Shown here: one piece after another, positions 1 to 14,655 of the stretch
How the letters are laid out: each line of letters begins with the position of its first letter
Numbering within the stretch: position 1 is the stretch's first letter
Assembly (NCBI GenBank): GCA_027627225.1
Contig: CM051029.1
Span: 23,207,851 to 23,271,850, forward strand
Reading direction: 5' to 3'
DNA length: 64,000 nt
Origin: Congeria kusceri
Lineage: Eukaryota > Mollusca > Bivalvia > Myida > Dreissenidae
The notes under the pieces: model-generated
Told to the model about the DNA's origin: nothing
Database searches by the model: none
Seen by the model: only the letters and a program-made list of their open reading frames with translations
Position numbers and translations under genes: made by a program

Positions 1-930
1 ATGGGCCTTTTTACATTTAGAAATTTACATATAAGCTTGATGGACAGATTCAAGTTTTTAGGTAAGATGGTTTCTCAGGAATGGCTTGAGGGATTTAATA
101 TTCAAATTTAGAATACTTATTCCCTCTATTAAAATGAACTCATAGGCCAATTTTGACAACTCTAGTTTGAAATTTGTCAAAATTATGGGCCTTTTTGCAC
201 TTAGACATTTTACATATAAGCTATAAGAATAGCTTACAGTTTTTCGGTAAGCTGGTTCTCAGGAATGGCTTGAAATATGCCATTCAAACTTAGAACACTT
301 ATTTCCTATATTAAAATGAACCCATAGGTCAATTTTGATAACTCTTATTTGAAATTTGTCAAAATTATGGGGCTTTTTGCACTTAGATATTTTACATATA
401 AGCTATATGGACAGGTTAAAGTTTTTCGATAAGCTGGTTTCTCAGGAATGGCTTGAGGGATTTCATTCAAACTTAGAACACTTATTCCCTATATTAAAAT
501 GAAATCATAGGCCAATTTTGATAACTCTAGCTAGAAATTTGTAAAAAGTATGGGCATTTTTACACTTGAAATATTTTAAGTTGGTGGAATAGCGTCGTCA
601 ACTTTTGATTTCCACTCTCTAACTTGAGAATCAGTCTTCTGCGGCTTTATAACTCGAGAACAAATTTAAATATTTTAATAACATTCAATTAATAGATGTG
701 TATAACGAGACATTGCATGAGATTGCATATGGGGTAAGTTGGGTCAAGGTTAATGTCAAGGTCACTGTTTTGAAATTGATAAAAATGCTTCCACTCAGTA
801 ACTCGAGAAAGAAATTTTGTTCAATTGGCCCCTACTATACAGTTTGTTTTCGAAAAAATGCCAGAAACTCTTACAAGCATAAGAAAAGTCGAGCGCTGTC
901 CTCCGACAGTTCTTGTTCACATACCCGGTG
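1..930 (-). repeat. Composite dispersed repeat, minus orientation
   Basis: Bases 1-560 hold three tandem copies of a unit of about 180 bp, recognised by 'atgggcctttttaca' and 'tttctcaggaatggcttgag'. It is followed by the reverse complement of the 'gagttagagagcggaaacg' and 'ggtgaccttgacc' modules. The same modules occur in plus orientation at 3,500-4,870, 19,700-20,160, 34,440-36,210 and 62,220-63,230, so this is an inverted copy of one composite family. No coding capacity is seen. Confidence 0.75.
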
Positions 931-984
931 GATACATTCGAAGAAAGTGTTGGTTATCAAAATTTAATGACAGAATGTCGGAAT

Positions 985-1520
985 GCCATTAAAAGTAAGA
1001 TAATTATGTTTGTAGCCCGAAGAAAGACCATGCTATTGTACACCGGACAAAGAATTTGGCTTATCAGGTTTCTTGCCCGACAATATTTGTCATTTTCAAT
1101 TGAAAGTTGTTTGACAGGCCTTATATATATTTAATTCGTACATAGTATTGTTAGCTGCTGTAAGCGGCTGTCTTATTTTCACATCTGTTGACGTTTCTAT
1201 TAGTGGCTTACGTGTCAGAATGGACCTCAATTCATCAGCTGCACATTTGAGAACAGATACCATTCAAAACGACATTATTGAGAGAAAAAAAAAAAAATCT
1301 AACTACACAATGGCGATTTATATTTTAAAATCTTATTTTATTTCTGGCAATATCTATGTTAACGTCGTATTTTGAAGATTATAAATCGCCAAGCAATGTC
1401 TCTGTTCAAGTTATACTTATAATGTTGACGCAAATAATATAGTAAAACACGGAATGTAGGATTCAAATAAATGAAACATTTTACAAATATTTTCGTCTAA
1501 TGTTTGAATTTTTGGAAAGG
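985..1520 (+). repeat. Dispersed repeat, copy A
   Basis: This stretch matches 5,875-6,720 closely in direct orientation. Shared landmarks are 'gtacaccggacaaagaattt', 'gctgctgtaagcggctgtct' and 'cctcaattcatcagctgcac'. No long reading frame is conserved, so it is probably a fragment of a mobile element. Copy A lacks the insert of about 305 bp present in copy B. Confidence 0.75.
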
Positions 1521-2268
1521 ATATATTATCATGTATAACACGTCTTGTTTGCTGGTTCTGGCTTAATTTCTTAACCAGAATTTAAATTCAGTGATTTTTA
1601 TTTTCTTCACATAAGAACACCGAACGAGCTATTAGCGCAACTATCATAATTAGATCTATTTTACCAATAAAGCATTTATAAGTTTATAAACACTGTATTT
1701 AGGATGACATATGGTATGGCATACCTCGCTAATTTCCTAGATTGTCCATGATAACGCGTCGGGGTTTTCATTTTCAGTTATTATATGGTCATTTAGGTGA
1801 CTTCATACAATTTGATTTTATTTACTGGTTCCAATATACAATTTAAATATTATTGTATTTTCAAAATATTTGCAAACATTCTGCAAAATACACCATAACG
1901 GGTCTTAAGTGCCTGTTGTACTAAGTTATTTGGACGAATCGATGAGATCCATCTGATACTATGATACCGAACAGTGCACTAACATTTTCAATAGCTAATA
2001 GTACAAACGAATGTTATTACAGTCAGCGAATTTTATTCTTGATTTCTTATATTCGAAACTGTAGACATAATTTCGTTTAGACACAATCTCAATAAACCTT
2101 TCGAATCTGTTCTGTTTAATTTAAACTTGTGTTGCTGTAAACATTTGAATAGAGGGAGTTGTGCCCAATATTACGCAGTAGCGAACAACTGCAGTGCCTT
2201 CAGCGCTTTGATTTGTCTTACGCGTTACACGTGTTTCAGAAGGAGCCGTCTGCATACGTGATCTCACC
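1521..2268. other. Upstream region of the TRIM gene, nothing specific recognised
   Basis: AT-rich sequence before the first TRIM coding exon. I see no TATA box at a convincing distance, no CpG island and no long ORF. The 5' UTR and promoter must lie here or further upstream, but cannot be placed by eye. Confidence 0.4.
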
Positions 2269-2474
2269 ATGTCACAGATGCTAAACATAGACGACCTGAA
2301 GGAGGAGTACCTGCTGTGTGACGTGTGCGGGGACGAATACGACGACGAGCACAAGGACCCGCGCGTGCTACCATGCCTACACACATTCTGCACGAGCTGT
2401 CTAGAGAGCATGGTACGAGACTGGACCATCATTTGCCCCACTTGCAGAATTAAACATAATGTCCCAGGTGACAG
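2269..2474 (+). CDS. TRIM exon 1: RING finger
   Basis: Encodes residues 1-68 plus two bases. The ATG sits in the context tcaccATGt. The RING cysteines and histidine fit C-X2-C, C-X-H-X2-C-X2-C and C-X2-C spacing (Cys17 to Cys59). The exon ends at acag|GTAAGC in phase 2. A second Met lies at residue 4. No strong in-frame alternative start is seen upstream, so the first ATG is preferred. Confidence 0.9.
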
Positions 2475-3409
2475 GTAAGCATGTCTTTAGATTATAGATG
2501 TGATTTCTTTTGTTAACAGGACTATGACGTGAAAGGCTACAAGGGGACGAATGCCGTAAAAAAAACATCAAAAAAGAAATTTAAATATAATTAGTGGCAT
2601 ATAATAAAGATTAAAATACTGTACATATAATGGAAAATAATAAACCGTAGTATGCACGTGATATTCACAGTCAAAATAGAGCGCAGGTGGTTAGTGCGCT
2701 GTCATTTGTTTTTACGACTTTCGTCGTGAGTTTGATACCCACTGTGAGTTTCTTTTATCAAGTAATTTTGTATATTTGTTTCATCAAAATTCCCATACAA
2801 AAGTAAATTATTTATACTGTTTAAGTAGTTTGCAGAACAACTATAGGTACCGCTTCTGAAATCCGACGGTTCGAATCACTATGATTTTAACTCATTTATT
2901 ATAACGCGAAAGTAAGAAGTGCCATTTTGAATATCATGAACGTTTCCCAAATGCATCGATCGTTTTAATGAAGAATGTTATTAGAGCATAATATGTTTAA
3001 AACAAACTAAAACAAGTCGGGTACTCATAGCTTTTAGTGTAGGATCAAATTTTGAGACTAAAAATCGCGGAAAAAAGTAGTCCACTATGCAGCGTTCGAA
3101 GTAATTGATAAATGGTTTAATTGGGTCACGAACCAAGTAGAACCATGGACATATTATAATTCGAACATATTCATCTCGCTTATTGTCGATGCAAGGTGGT
3201 TATGTGTTTAAAAATGTATAACTTCATTTTACCGTGAATTAAAACGAACAATACGGGTCACGAAGCGAGCCGGGAAGAAATATAGACATTCTAGTCCTGA
3301 CTTTTTCGCTTCGTTATTTCCGACTCATGTTAAGGTTATTTGTTGAGTGGGGCATGATAAATTATTTAATTACAATTATTGTATAAATTATTATAATATT
3401 CACTTGCTC

Positions 3410-3473
<64 letters not shown>

Positions 3474-6400
3474 AGAACAAAATGGAAATCACAGTTTGTC
3501 GGTAATTACGCATTACAGGTACTAGCAATAGCAATTGGTTACACTCCAGTAACCCCTTGACCCCACCCACCCCATATGCAATCCCAAGCGAGGTCTAGAT
3601 ATAAGATATCAATGTATGAAGTTTCATTAAAATATCTCAATGTGTTCTCAAGCTATTGAGCGGAAACCTTTTTTTTTTATTTTTAGCAACGTTCATCTCG
3701 ACCTTGACCACACCCACCCTATATGCACTCCCAAGCGAGGTCTCGATAAAAGTTATCGATTAAGTGTCATTAAAATATCTCAATGCAGTATCATGTTATA
3801 GAGCGGAAACCGTTTTGCTATTTTTAGTAAAAGTGACATTGACCTTGACCCCACCCATTTACATTGACCTTGACCCCACCCATTTCATATGCAATCCCAA
3901 GCGAGGTCTCGATATAAGGTATCTATGTATAAGTTTCATTAAAATATCTCAATGCATTCTAAAGTAATTGAGCGGAAACCGTGTTTCTGTTTTTAGCAAC
4001 AGTGACCTTGACCTTGAACTTGATCCCACCCACCCTACATGCAATCCTAAGCGAGGTCTTTATATAAGGTATCTATGTATAAAGTTTCATTTAAATAACT
4101 CAATGCGTTCTCAAGTTATTGAGCTGAAACCTTTTATCTATTTTAGTTACAGTGACCCTGGCCTTGACCCTATACACAATCCCAAGAGAGGTCTCGATAT
4201 ACGGTATGCATGTATTAAGTTTCCTTTAAATATCTCAAAGCGTTCGCAAGTTATTGAGCGAAACCGTTTTTCTATTTTTTGTAACAGTGACCTTGACCTT
4301 GACCCCACCCACCCCATATGCAATCCCAAGCAAGGTCTTGCTATAAGGTATCTAAGTTTAAAGTTCCATTACAATAGCTTAATCCGTTCTCGAGTTAGAG
4401 AGCGGAAACGAAAAGTTGAGAAACTAGCTTACCGAAAAACTTAAACCTGTCCATATAGTTTTTATGTAAAATTTCCGTGTAAAAAGGTCCATAATTTTAA
4501 CAAATTTTAAACTAAAGTTATCAATATTGGCCATTGATTTCATTTAAATACATGGAATAAGCGTTCTAAGTTGAATGAAATCAATCATGCCATTCCTGAG
4601 AAACCAGCTTACCGAAAAACTTTATAAACATTTATAAGTGTATAAAGGTCCATACTTTTGACAAATTTCAAACTAGAGTTACCAAACTTGGCCTATAGGT
4701 TCATTTTAATGTGGGGAATACATTTTTTAAGTTTGAATTAAATCCATCAAGCCATTCCTGAGAAACTATCTTATCGAAAAACTTTAACCTAGCTCGGACG
4801 CCGACGCAGATGCAGACGCCGATGCCGGGGCGAGTAGAAAAGCTTCTTCGAAAAGTCGATCTAAAAATGGCTTGATGTATTCAAATAATTCTTGGTACAC
4901 ATGTGTAGCATCATACAATACAGGTCAAGTTCTACTTTTGTTAAAAACCCCTAAATTTTGTCAGAGTTATGGCCCCTTTTTAGCTCACCTGAGCACAACG
5001 TGCTCGTGGTGAACTTTTGTGACCGCCTTTTGTGACCGTCGTGCGTCGACCGTCGGCCGTCGTTCGTCATCAGCATTTACCTTGTAAACACTGTAGAGGC
5101 CACATTTTTATTGCCCAATCTTCATTAAACTTGCTCAGAACATTTGTCCCAATAATATCTCGGCCGAGTTCGAAAATGGTTGCCCTCCAATGAAAAACAT
5201 GGCCTCCAGGGTCCGTGGCAGTTTTCCTTATATGGTTATATTGAAAACTTTATTGAGCTTTTTAACACTCTAGAGGCCACACTTTTTGCCCAATCAACAT
5301 GAAACTTGCTCAGAACATTTGTCTCAATGATATTTTGGCCGAATTCGAAACTGGTTCATGTGGGGTCATGTGGGGTCAAAAACTAGGTCACTAGGTCAAA
5401 TTGAAGAAAAAAACGTAACACTCTAGAAATCAAATTTTTTGCCCAATCTTCATGACATTTGCACAAAACATTTGTTCGAGAACACTCTAGAGGCCACATG
5501 TATAGCCGAATCTTCATGAAACTTGCTCAGAACAATTTAGTTCCTTAGCCCCTCAGGTGAGCGACCTAGGGCCTTAAGTTATGTCCCTTTTGTTGACCTT
5601 AATTTCCTAAAAACATGCCCTTTCCGGACAATAACTGACGAAAGGCTAGACATATTTAAATTATTTTTAGGTGTAACATCACCATCACTTTGGTTACAAA
5701 CCACTAAATGTTGACAGAGTTATGGCTCTTATTGAAAAAAAATTCCAAATGCACTGTTAAACATTCACAAATTAAAACATTCTGTTTGTGTCAATTTCTT
5801 TCGAATGGATGCCATAGTTTTGTGACAAGACCATATTGCTACAAGACCATAACCGTCACTCATGTGACAATTCTAGTTAAAATTAAGATAATTATGTTTG
5901 TAGCCCAAAGAAAAACGATGATATTGTACACCGGACAAAGAATTTGGCTCATCAGGTTTCTTGCCCGACAATATTCTTCATTTTTAATTATGAATTCCAT
6001 GCTTTTCTCCAATCATAATTACTTCCTTTAATATGCACTGTACATTTTTGTCAATATACGAAATGACTTGCTCGCTTTTATATGTATCATGTCAACCTCT
6101 GATATTATTATGTATGTATTGGGCTTTTCTGCAATCATAGTTACTTTCCTTTAATATGCATTGTACATTTTTGTCAATATAGGAAATGACTTGCTCGCTT
6201 TTCTCTGTATCATGTCATCTTCGTATAATATTATGTATGTATTGGCAATGTTCTTTTTAAATATGTTAATAAATCTTTCACTTGACTTGACTTTCAGTTG
6301 AAAGTTGTTTTGACAGGCCTTATATATTTAATTCGTACATAGTATTGTTAGCTGCTGTAAGCGGCTGTCTAGTTTTCACACCTGTTAACGTTTTAATGAG

Positions 6401-9400
6401 TGGCGTATGTTTTACAATGGACCTCAATTCATCAGCTGCACATTTGACAACAGTTACAATTCAAAACGGCATTATTGAGAGACAAAAACTTACCTAACTA
6501 CACAATGGCGACATATATTTTAAAATCTGATTTTATTACGTGGTAATATCAATTTAACGCCGCATTTTGAAAATTATAAATCGTCAAGCAATGTCTCTGT
6601 TCAACTTATATTCATAATGTTGACAGAAATATAATAGTAAACACATATTATTTAGGATTCATCTTAATGCAGTTGACATTTTGGAAAGAACATATTATCA
6701 TGTATATAACACGTTGTGTTTGATTCAAATAAAATTTTCAGTAAATATTTTGAATAAACTGTATTAAACGTCTACTAGTATATTTTGTATCTACTTTATA
6801 AACTTCGTAAATTTTTACAACTTACAAAGTGGACGTTTGGAAAATCTGTTCTGTGTACATGTACATGAAATGATAATACTTGTGCATGATGGGAAGCTAT
6901 CAATGTATACACAAAAAATCATCTCCAACACCTTCCGAAAATAAAATAAATGATGGGGCCACGCAGGCCCCTCACACCGCCCAATGAACAAACTATAAAG
7001 TGACCTACACATATTTTGGGACCAAGCCCATACCCCCCTGAACAACAAAGTTGAATCGTTTAGTCCATGTTACTTCCAAAAAAAAAGATTTCCTGTTGGC
7101 AAAACACCGTTTTGTTCTGTGTGACAATGAGTAGACATGTGATTGTGGTATATATCTAATACATGTTAATTCTGGGAATAAAACGTTAATAGAACATACC
7201 CATCAAACAAGTCGACATGTCTTTTACCTCGGCAATTGTACCATATGGACCCATACCTGTATTCATTCTTTACCTGCCCATATGGGTTTAGTAGTCCATG
7301 TCAAACTCTGGATAATCGGCACAACAAGCCAAGTGTAGGGCAGATCGGACAGGCTCCTTCAAACCAAGAGTTACCAATTGTTAATGTATTTTAAAAAGCA
7401 CCTGGACAACACTATTTTCGCCATGAAAGGTAACCCTACTAAACAATTGCACATACCAGTGATAACCTCTCTTGTTCTATCACCTAGCAGACATAAAAAA
7501 CACACAACACGCATACAGACACAGACACACATATTAACCAAACATAGGCTCCTTGTCGATAGTAATAAAGATAAAATTATTTGTCCTTACTTTCTAGTGT
7601 GCGCAACTTCCCGAAGGAGCACACGCGCCGCAGCCTCCGCGACTTCATCCGCCTGAAGAGGAAGACCCACAACATCCCCTGCCGCGACTGCCCGGACACC
7701 GGCACCGCCGTCTACTTCTGCAAGGACTGCCAGACGTTCATGTGCGCCGAGTGTACGCATGCGCACCTTCGGAACTTCCTGTCGCGCAACCACCAGATCG
7801 CGAACTTCGAGCAACTCAGGAAGTATGGTCTGGAGACCTTTCAGCGGGAGTTGACATGCGCGGTCCCGGGACACGAGGGTCAGCCCCTGACGCATTACTG
7901 TTCAGCAAAGGTAGCCGTGTATAGTCTGCCATATTTGCATATAAGCATTTTGTATTGGTCAGATAAACAGTGCGTCATCATCCAGCACTGACGGGTTGAT
8001 TACAAGCTATGTTTGCTTTAATCCTCCCACTTTGTATATGACCCAAATACATCTCCACGCTATGACCTATTGGTGGTTTGTGTTCAAAGCTATTGCGTGC
8101 CTACATCGAACTGCATGTAGATAAAGAGTACGTTCCGTACTACCGTATTTCTGCCCCTCTGTTGCTGATTTATCACACGATACTGTAGGTTTGCTCTCGG
8201 CCACTCTGCAAGATGTGCACAGTTCTTGACCACGACGAGACCAAGGGTCACGTGATCAAGAAGATCAACGAGGTTTACGACGAGGAGAGACAGAGCGTGA
8301 ACGACCTCACGAAGAAACTGGAGGATAAGATCGCCTTTGCCAAGAACGTCATGAAGGTAAGCGGTGACTTTGCCAAGAATGTCATGAAGGTAAGCGGTGC
8401 CTTTGCCGAGAACGTCATGAAAGTAAGAGGTGCCTTTTCCAAGAACGTCATGAAGGTAAGCGGTGCCTTTTCCATGAACGTCATGAAAGTAAGCGGTGCT
8501 TTTGCCAAGAACGTCATGAAGGGAAGCGGTGCCTTTGCCAAGAACGTCATGACAGTAAGCGGTGCCTTTGCCAAGAACGTCATGAAGGTAAGAGGGGCAT
8601 TTGCCAAGAACGTCATGAAGGTAAGCGGTGCTTTTGCCAAGAACATCATAAAGGTAAGCGGTGCCTTTGCCAAGAACGTCATGAAGGTAAGCAAGGCATT
8701 TGCCAAGAACGTAATGAAGGTAAGCGGTGCCTTTGCCAAGAACGTCATGAAAGTAAGCGGTGCTTTTGCCAAGAACGTAATGAAGGTAAGCGGTGCGTTT
8801 GCCAAGAACGTCATAAAGTAAGCGGTGCTTTTGCCAAGGACGTCATGAAGGTCAGCAGTGCCTTTGCCAAGGACGTCATTATGGTTAGCGATCTTATGTC
8901 AGCGGAACAATGTACAAGTATTAATATCGATTTCATATTACACATATCCACATGGCAAAATCACTGTTAATGTAAAAATATTTATAGTTTATAAAACACA
9001 ATTTAATAGAGCATTTCTGCTCGACGGTCTGTGGTAAAAAGCTTAAGCTAAAATGCATTCAATAAATAAATACCTTTATTTCAATTCGGCTAATTATGTT
9101 GCCCAGTTGTCTGTTTCGTAGTTCCTCACACGTTAAGATTATTTTTTTATTTGGGCTAACATTTAGGTAATCTGCATCAATTACATTTGATAGAGAATTG
9201 AATCATCTACTGTAATAGGAAACGACAGAAACACAAAACACTACTGTATATTGGTATACAATGTATCGAGCGACAATACGAGTATCAATAACAGTATCAC
9301 TGCTTATTTCATAAAGGAGACGGAGGATGAATTCACGAGCTTGACAACCAAGGAAGACGTAATGAAGAAGGAAATCGACATCGAAATGGACGCAGGCGCC

Positions 9401-12400
9401 AAGATGTTGGACATCCGCCGACGAGAGTTAAAAGTAATTAAATTGTGTGTGTCGGACAGCTAGTTAGAGCAAGTTACGTTCATGCCTATAACATTTGAGA
9501 TGGTATCTGTTCACTTCTCAGCATCATCTCGAGTGTCGTACTGGTACTTCATTACCGGGGCACTAACAGGGTAAATGACATATCAGAATAAGATCGTTAA
9601 TCATTTTACTATTCGAATTGTAAATTTCTTATCGGAGAAAGGGCTGGAATGAGTATTCGAGTACACGGGTTTCGGGTCGGGTAACGCCACAGGTAGCATA
9701 TCATTACCGGTTGGTGATTTCAGGATAACCTCACCGGGCGGATCAAGGAGAAGAAGTCCGTGTTACAGAAGCAGCGTGACTACCTGCGCTACTACATCTC
9801 ACTCATGTCGAGCGCGCGCGAGTTCTCCTCGCACAGCCTCGTGCACAGCATGCCGGCCGAGTTCATTCAGCTCACCAACACCATCACCGCTCGCCTCAAC
9901 GAGCTGAAGGACCAGCACCTAGACGCGTGCCCCCTGGAAAACTCCTACGTCACCTTTGACCGCAATGCTATGGGACCGGACTTCAAGAACTTCGTTCTGG
10001 GGATGGGTCAGATCCGGTCCACCGCTATCTACCCGCCGAAGACCTCCGTGGAGACGCTGGAGGCACCCCTGGGTCAGGAGTCCGAGGTGATCCGCGTGTT
10101 CCTATATGACGCGAAAGGCAGACCGCAGAGGGACAGCTTTGATGCGATCTCGGTGGAAATCAAAGGTACATGCAGTGCTCCAAATCGGTTTTTGTACTGG
10201 GGGTAAATGTACGCGTACTTGTGAAAATTTGTAGTAATTGTACACTCACTCCAGAATTTGTGGGGGTAAATGTACAACATGTGTAGGATAAGTGGTGGTA
10301 AGTTTACATCCACAAAAACATTACAATGAATGTTTGTTGAAAAAAAAAAAAAGAGTATTATTAAAATAATCCGTATAAATGAAGAATCAGTATTTGAATA
10401 CAATTATGTTACAAAAAAAGACTTCTGGTAATTGTAAGACTTTTATTGTTAATTACTGAACGTATAAACTGCACAATCAGGTAGGCAGGTTTGTCAATCT
10501 TTCATCGTCTGTGTTACAGTCACTTGACGTTTGGTACACAAACATGGGACAATTGTGCGTAAATGTACGCCCAATATTATAATTTCTCTGCGTATATGTA
10601 CACCCACATTCTATTTCTTTCTGCGTATCTTCCATATGTGTGAGTAATTTACACGTGTACGCGCCTTATATGGGCCTCTGGGTACATGTGCATTCATAAT
10701 TTACTTATGATTGAATAACCAAGCTACATAATTGATTTGGGTGTGTATTATTACTAACTACTACATTATTTAGCATATATGTGTACACTCAAGGTTGTCT
10801 CTATCCACTGTACACTCTGTGTTCGTCGTACGTAGTTCGTATCAACACAATGTTAGCAGGAAAGCAGTCGGCCTAGTCTAGCACTTACATCATTCTACGC
10901 AGTATAACTTGTACAAACTAATGGATGTTGAAACCTCTTGTCCCAGCTTAGATTATTTTTTAACTACATGTGTACTATGTTGGAACTATTTACGAGCAGT
11001 CAGCCGAAAAGTTATTCTTATTGGTTGACTACATTCGCAATTACTTTACATACAAATCAAGAGCATTGTTAAACCATTAGTTATATCTTTCTCAATGAAT
11101 TAAATCAGAAATGGTCATACAAAGCAAGAAATCACAATCCAGGTCACAATGCACTAAATAAATAAGTCATGTAGGTCTGTACTCTCTAAATAAATCAACA
11201 AGTTTAACTCGAAGACATGTTTTTAGGTTTTGACACTTGCTTTGATATTCTTTTTTTGGAGATATTGATAGGGTAAGCATTGGTATGCACAAATAAATCA
11301 CTGATATGTTTTAAGATTGGAGACTACAGTATGACACTTGCGCTGAGGCGGGTTACATCCAACTAGAAAGTAGCCGCTAAAAAGATGGTGATAAAACAGT
11401 CAACTTTGTTTAGTGTCGAGTTCTTTCTTACATAATATATGACATACCCTTTTTATTGCTCAAATCAATTCAGCTTAGAATGTTCTTTAAGAAAAGGTGT
11501 GGTTATGAGGGTCCCTTTGTGCAAAATGTTGCATTTATTTTTGGTTAAAGTTATCGCTTTTACATTAAATTACATAAGGATTGGAATTAGTATATTGTAA
11601 CCTCCACCGCTTACTGTTGATGTCTGTATTTAATTTGATCAAGGGACAAACTCATTTCACAGGTTACATTCTACCATTACCTATATGGCTACAGTAGAAA
11701 CATTTTGCACCCCACTCTATAGTGGAATAGTTTTCCATACAAAGTAAAAGAAAGTTTATATTATTTATGAACCACATTGATATAGCCACGTAAATGACAG
11801 TTGTTGATTTCAGTATAGGGTCGAACTGTACTTCATGTATGTATTATGTATTATAATAGAAAGCAAAGGTTCACTAGTGGCGCATTCTAAGGCGTCAAAA
11901 TATGTTTGTTTCAGGTCGAGTACTCGTATTGTGTTGTTAATCAGATATACTGCAGACCGTATTTATCATACAGAGAATAACGTATTAAAGGCACCTTAAG
12001 ACTAGTAACATTACTTTCTGTTTAATATAGAAAAGTATATATTGTTCATTGTTAAATTTTCTTGTTTTGATCACGACTTTGTTGATATTGAGGGGATGTA
12101 AAAACTCAACTATTGATATTCTTTCCATTCTGGACATTCGTCATTTAATGTGTCAAGTCTTCTTTATGTTAAAGATGGAAAAGGGAACGTAGTTCCATCG
12201 AAGGTTATCGACGCGAAGACAGTGGACGGGTGTTACCGGGTGATCTGCAAGCCGACGACGCACGGCAGCCACAAGGCCAAGATCCGGGTCCTCAACCGGC
12301 CCGTCAACGAGGAGGGCTTCCAGTTCGTGGTTCGCGCGCCGGGTAAATGGGCACCTTGGGCACTTGGCGTTTGCACGTGTTTTGAGCGCAAGGTAAATGG

Positions 12401-13160
12401 GCGTCATGTGTAGAGAGTGTGTGCAAATGGTTCTAACGCCGGTTAAATTAGCACCCTGAATGCTGAGTGTGTGCACGTGGTTCGCGCGCAGGGTAAATGG
12501 GCACCCTTGGTACTGAGTGTGTGCACGTGGTTTTTACGCAAGATAAATGGGCGCCATGGGTACCGAGTTTGTGCACGTGGTTCGAGCGCCGGTACACGGA
12601 CGCCATGTGTACCGAGTGTGTGCACGTGGTTCGAGCGCCCGTAAATGGGCGCCATGGGTACCGAGTGTGTGCAAGTGGTTCGAGCACCGGGTAAATAGGC
12701 GCCATGGGTACCGATTACGTGCAAGTGGTTCGAGCGCCCGTAATGGGCGCCATGGGGACCGAGTGTGTGAAAGTGGTTCGAGTGCCCGTAGATAGGCGCA
12801 ATGGGTACAGAGTGTGTGCACGTGTGTAAGCACCTGGGCCCCTGTTTAAGACTTCAAAGATGCTGTAATGTTCTTCAAAAATGCTACAAATAATAATAAT
12901 AATAATAATAATCATCATCATCATCATAATCATCATCATCATAGTAATAATAATAATGGTCGCGGTGGCGTAGTGGATATGGTGTCCGCCTACCGATCGG
13001 GATGTCACGGGTTCGATTCCCACTCTGGGAGCGTTTTGAAGATCTCCCCCAAAGACACCAAGTACTGGTTCTACCCAGGAAACGGACTCGAGAGTGTCTC
13101 TGTAAGCCTTAGGCTTTTGATGCAATCGAGCTGAAATAAATAGGTTTAAACTAAAACTAC

Positions 13161-13192
<32 letters not shown>

Positions 13193-14620
13193 ATATTATT
13201 ATTATTAATTATAATAACTACTGCTGCTATTGTTACTATAACCAGTAAACAATAACTGCATGTACTTTCAAAGATGTTTGCGATAGCAATACCTGGTTGC
13301 TAATTTCTTTGGGTGAAGGTTATTGTGTTTTTGCACTGTGTTACTTGTTTTGGTTGAGAAAATAACTATATTTTATGTTAATATAAACTTGTACACTTTG
13401 AAGACCACACTGTTCATTTTTACTTTTCCATTGTTTATTCCGTGTGTTCAATTTCATTTCAATATCCAGTCAGCTTTCTGATTAATGTTTCTAGATGTCA
13501 TCATATTTGGTATCGAAGTAACTTACATTTTCGTATGTATATATTTGATTAAACTACCGGTAGCTAGTTTCATGCCAGTCGGATGTTTACATAAATGGCA
13601 CGTTTATAAGAACAAATATTTTACAAGTTCAATATTCTAGTACATGCACCGATGTGTAAGTGAAAGATTCAGACCGCAGCAACATGCTGTGTTACCTTGA
13701 TCATGTTTGGCCCTGGTTAACACAAACATGCTGCATATCTTCTCACATGTAGATCTAATATACGTTTGCAAATATGCAAGTGACAGACCACGTCATGGTT
13801 TAAACCCGGAATGTGACAGGGCCATACAATTATGGTAACACTGGGGGTATCCTACTACTAGCTGACGTCAAGGAAATGGCACGACGCCCTCAGCACAATG
13901 AACATTTTCTGATCAGCGGTCGCCAGTCCGTTTGTCTTCGTAATAATTTTCAAGATATTTCCATTAAGTCTAACAATGTTTATATTTTGTGTATACATAC
14001 ATACAGTTTTTGTTTCCGTGTTGCAGGGGAAATCGACAAACGATTTGGAGATATTCTGTGTAAGTACACTTGGTTATTTGTTGGAAATACTGGAAACGAC
14101 CACATAGGGCAAATTAGGGATGCAACGAATCCATTTTTTCTTTTTCTTCGAATACGATTCCAAATAAGACTCGAAATGTTCGAATCTTCGGATCTGATCT
14201 TGCAAGTTATTACATAAAAATATATAATTTAATTAATTATGGGTAATGTACGTCCTCTACTTAACATGTGAAGTTATATAAACTACAACTAATAATGTAT
14301 TTAATTATAACCTAGGATCTAAACAACTTGCAGAAAACAAAAGTTTTGTCATATCGTTCCTTTGAAAGAGGAGCCAAAAAAAACTGATTTTTAATTTAAA
14401 TTTAAAATTCTGTTTTTATACTGTTGGCGGAAGTCAACGGTCTTTTAAGAGGGTAATTTCCAAAACAGGTATCGCGGAAAACTACTTCTTTTCTTTGCAG
14501 GCTACGAGTCAGTAAATCGAAACCCAAACGGGTCCTTCTTCAAAACAGAAAGAAATCACGAATGTTGTCTTACCTTTTAATTATTTAAGATAATGTATGT
14601 CATGTGTATCATAATAATAT

Positions 14621-14655
<35 letters not shown>

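Noticed and set aside
3764..4444. Plus-strand ORFs in the GTGACC repeats
   Set aside because: The same peptides recur in each repeat copy across the window ([15 protein letters not shown]), which marks repeat translation rather than a gene.
8275..8814. Long minus-strand ORF opposite TRIM exon 3 and its array
   Set aside because: It is the antisense of the 33-bp minisatellite. A unit that is a multiple of three without stops is open on both strands, and the peptide is a simple repeat with no homology.
12958..13030. Possible functional tRNA gene
   Set aside because: A- and B-box are present but the cloverleaf is degenerate, and the sequence continues into a SINE body shared with 35,594-35,783.
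13813..14217. 134-codon plus-strand ORF
   Set aside because: Only 14,027-14,059 inside it has splice sites and frame agreement with TRIM; the rest reads intron.
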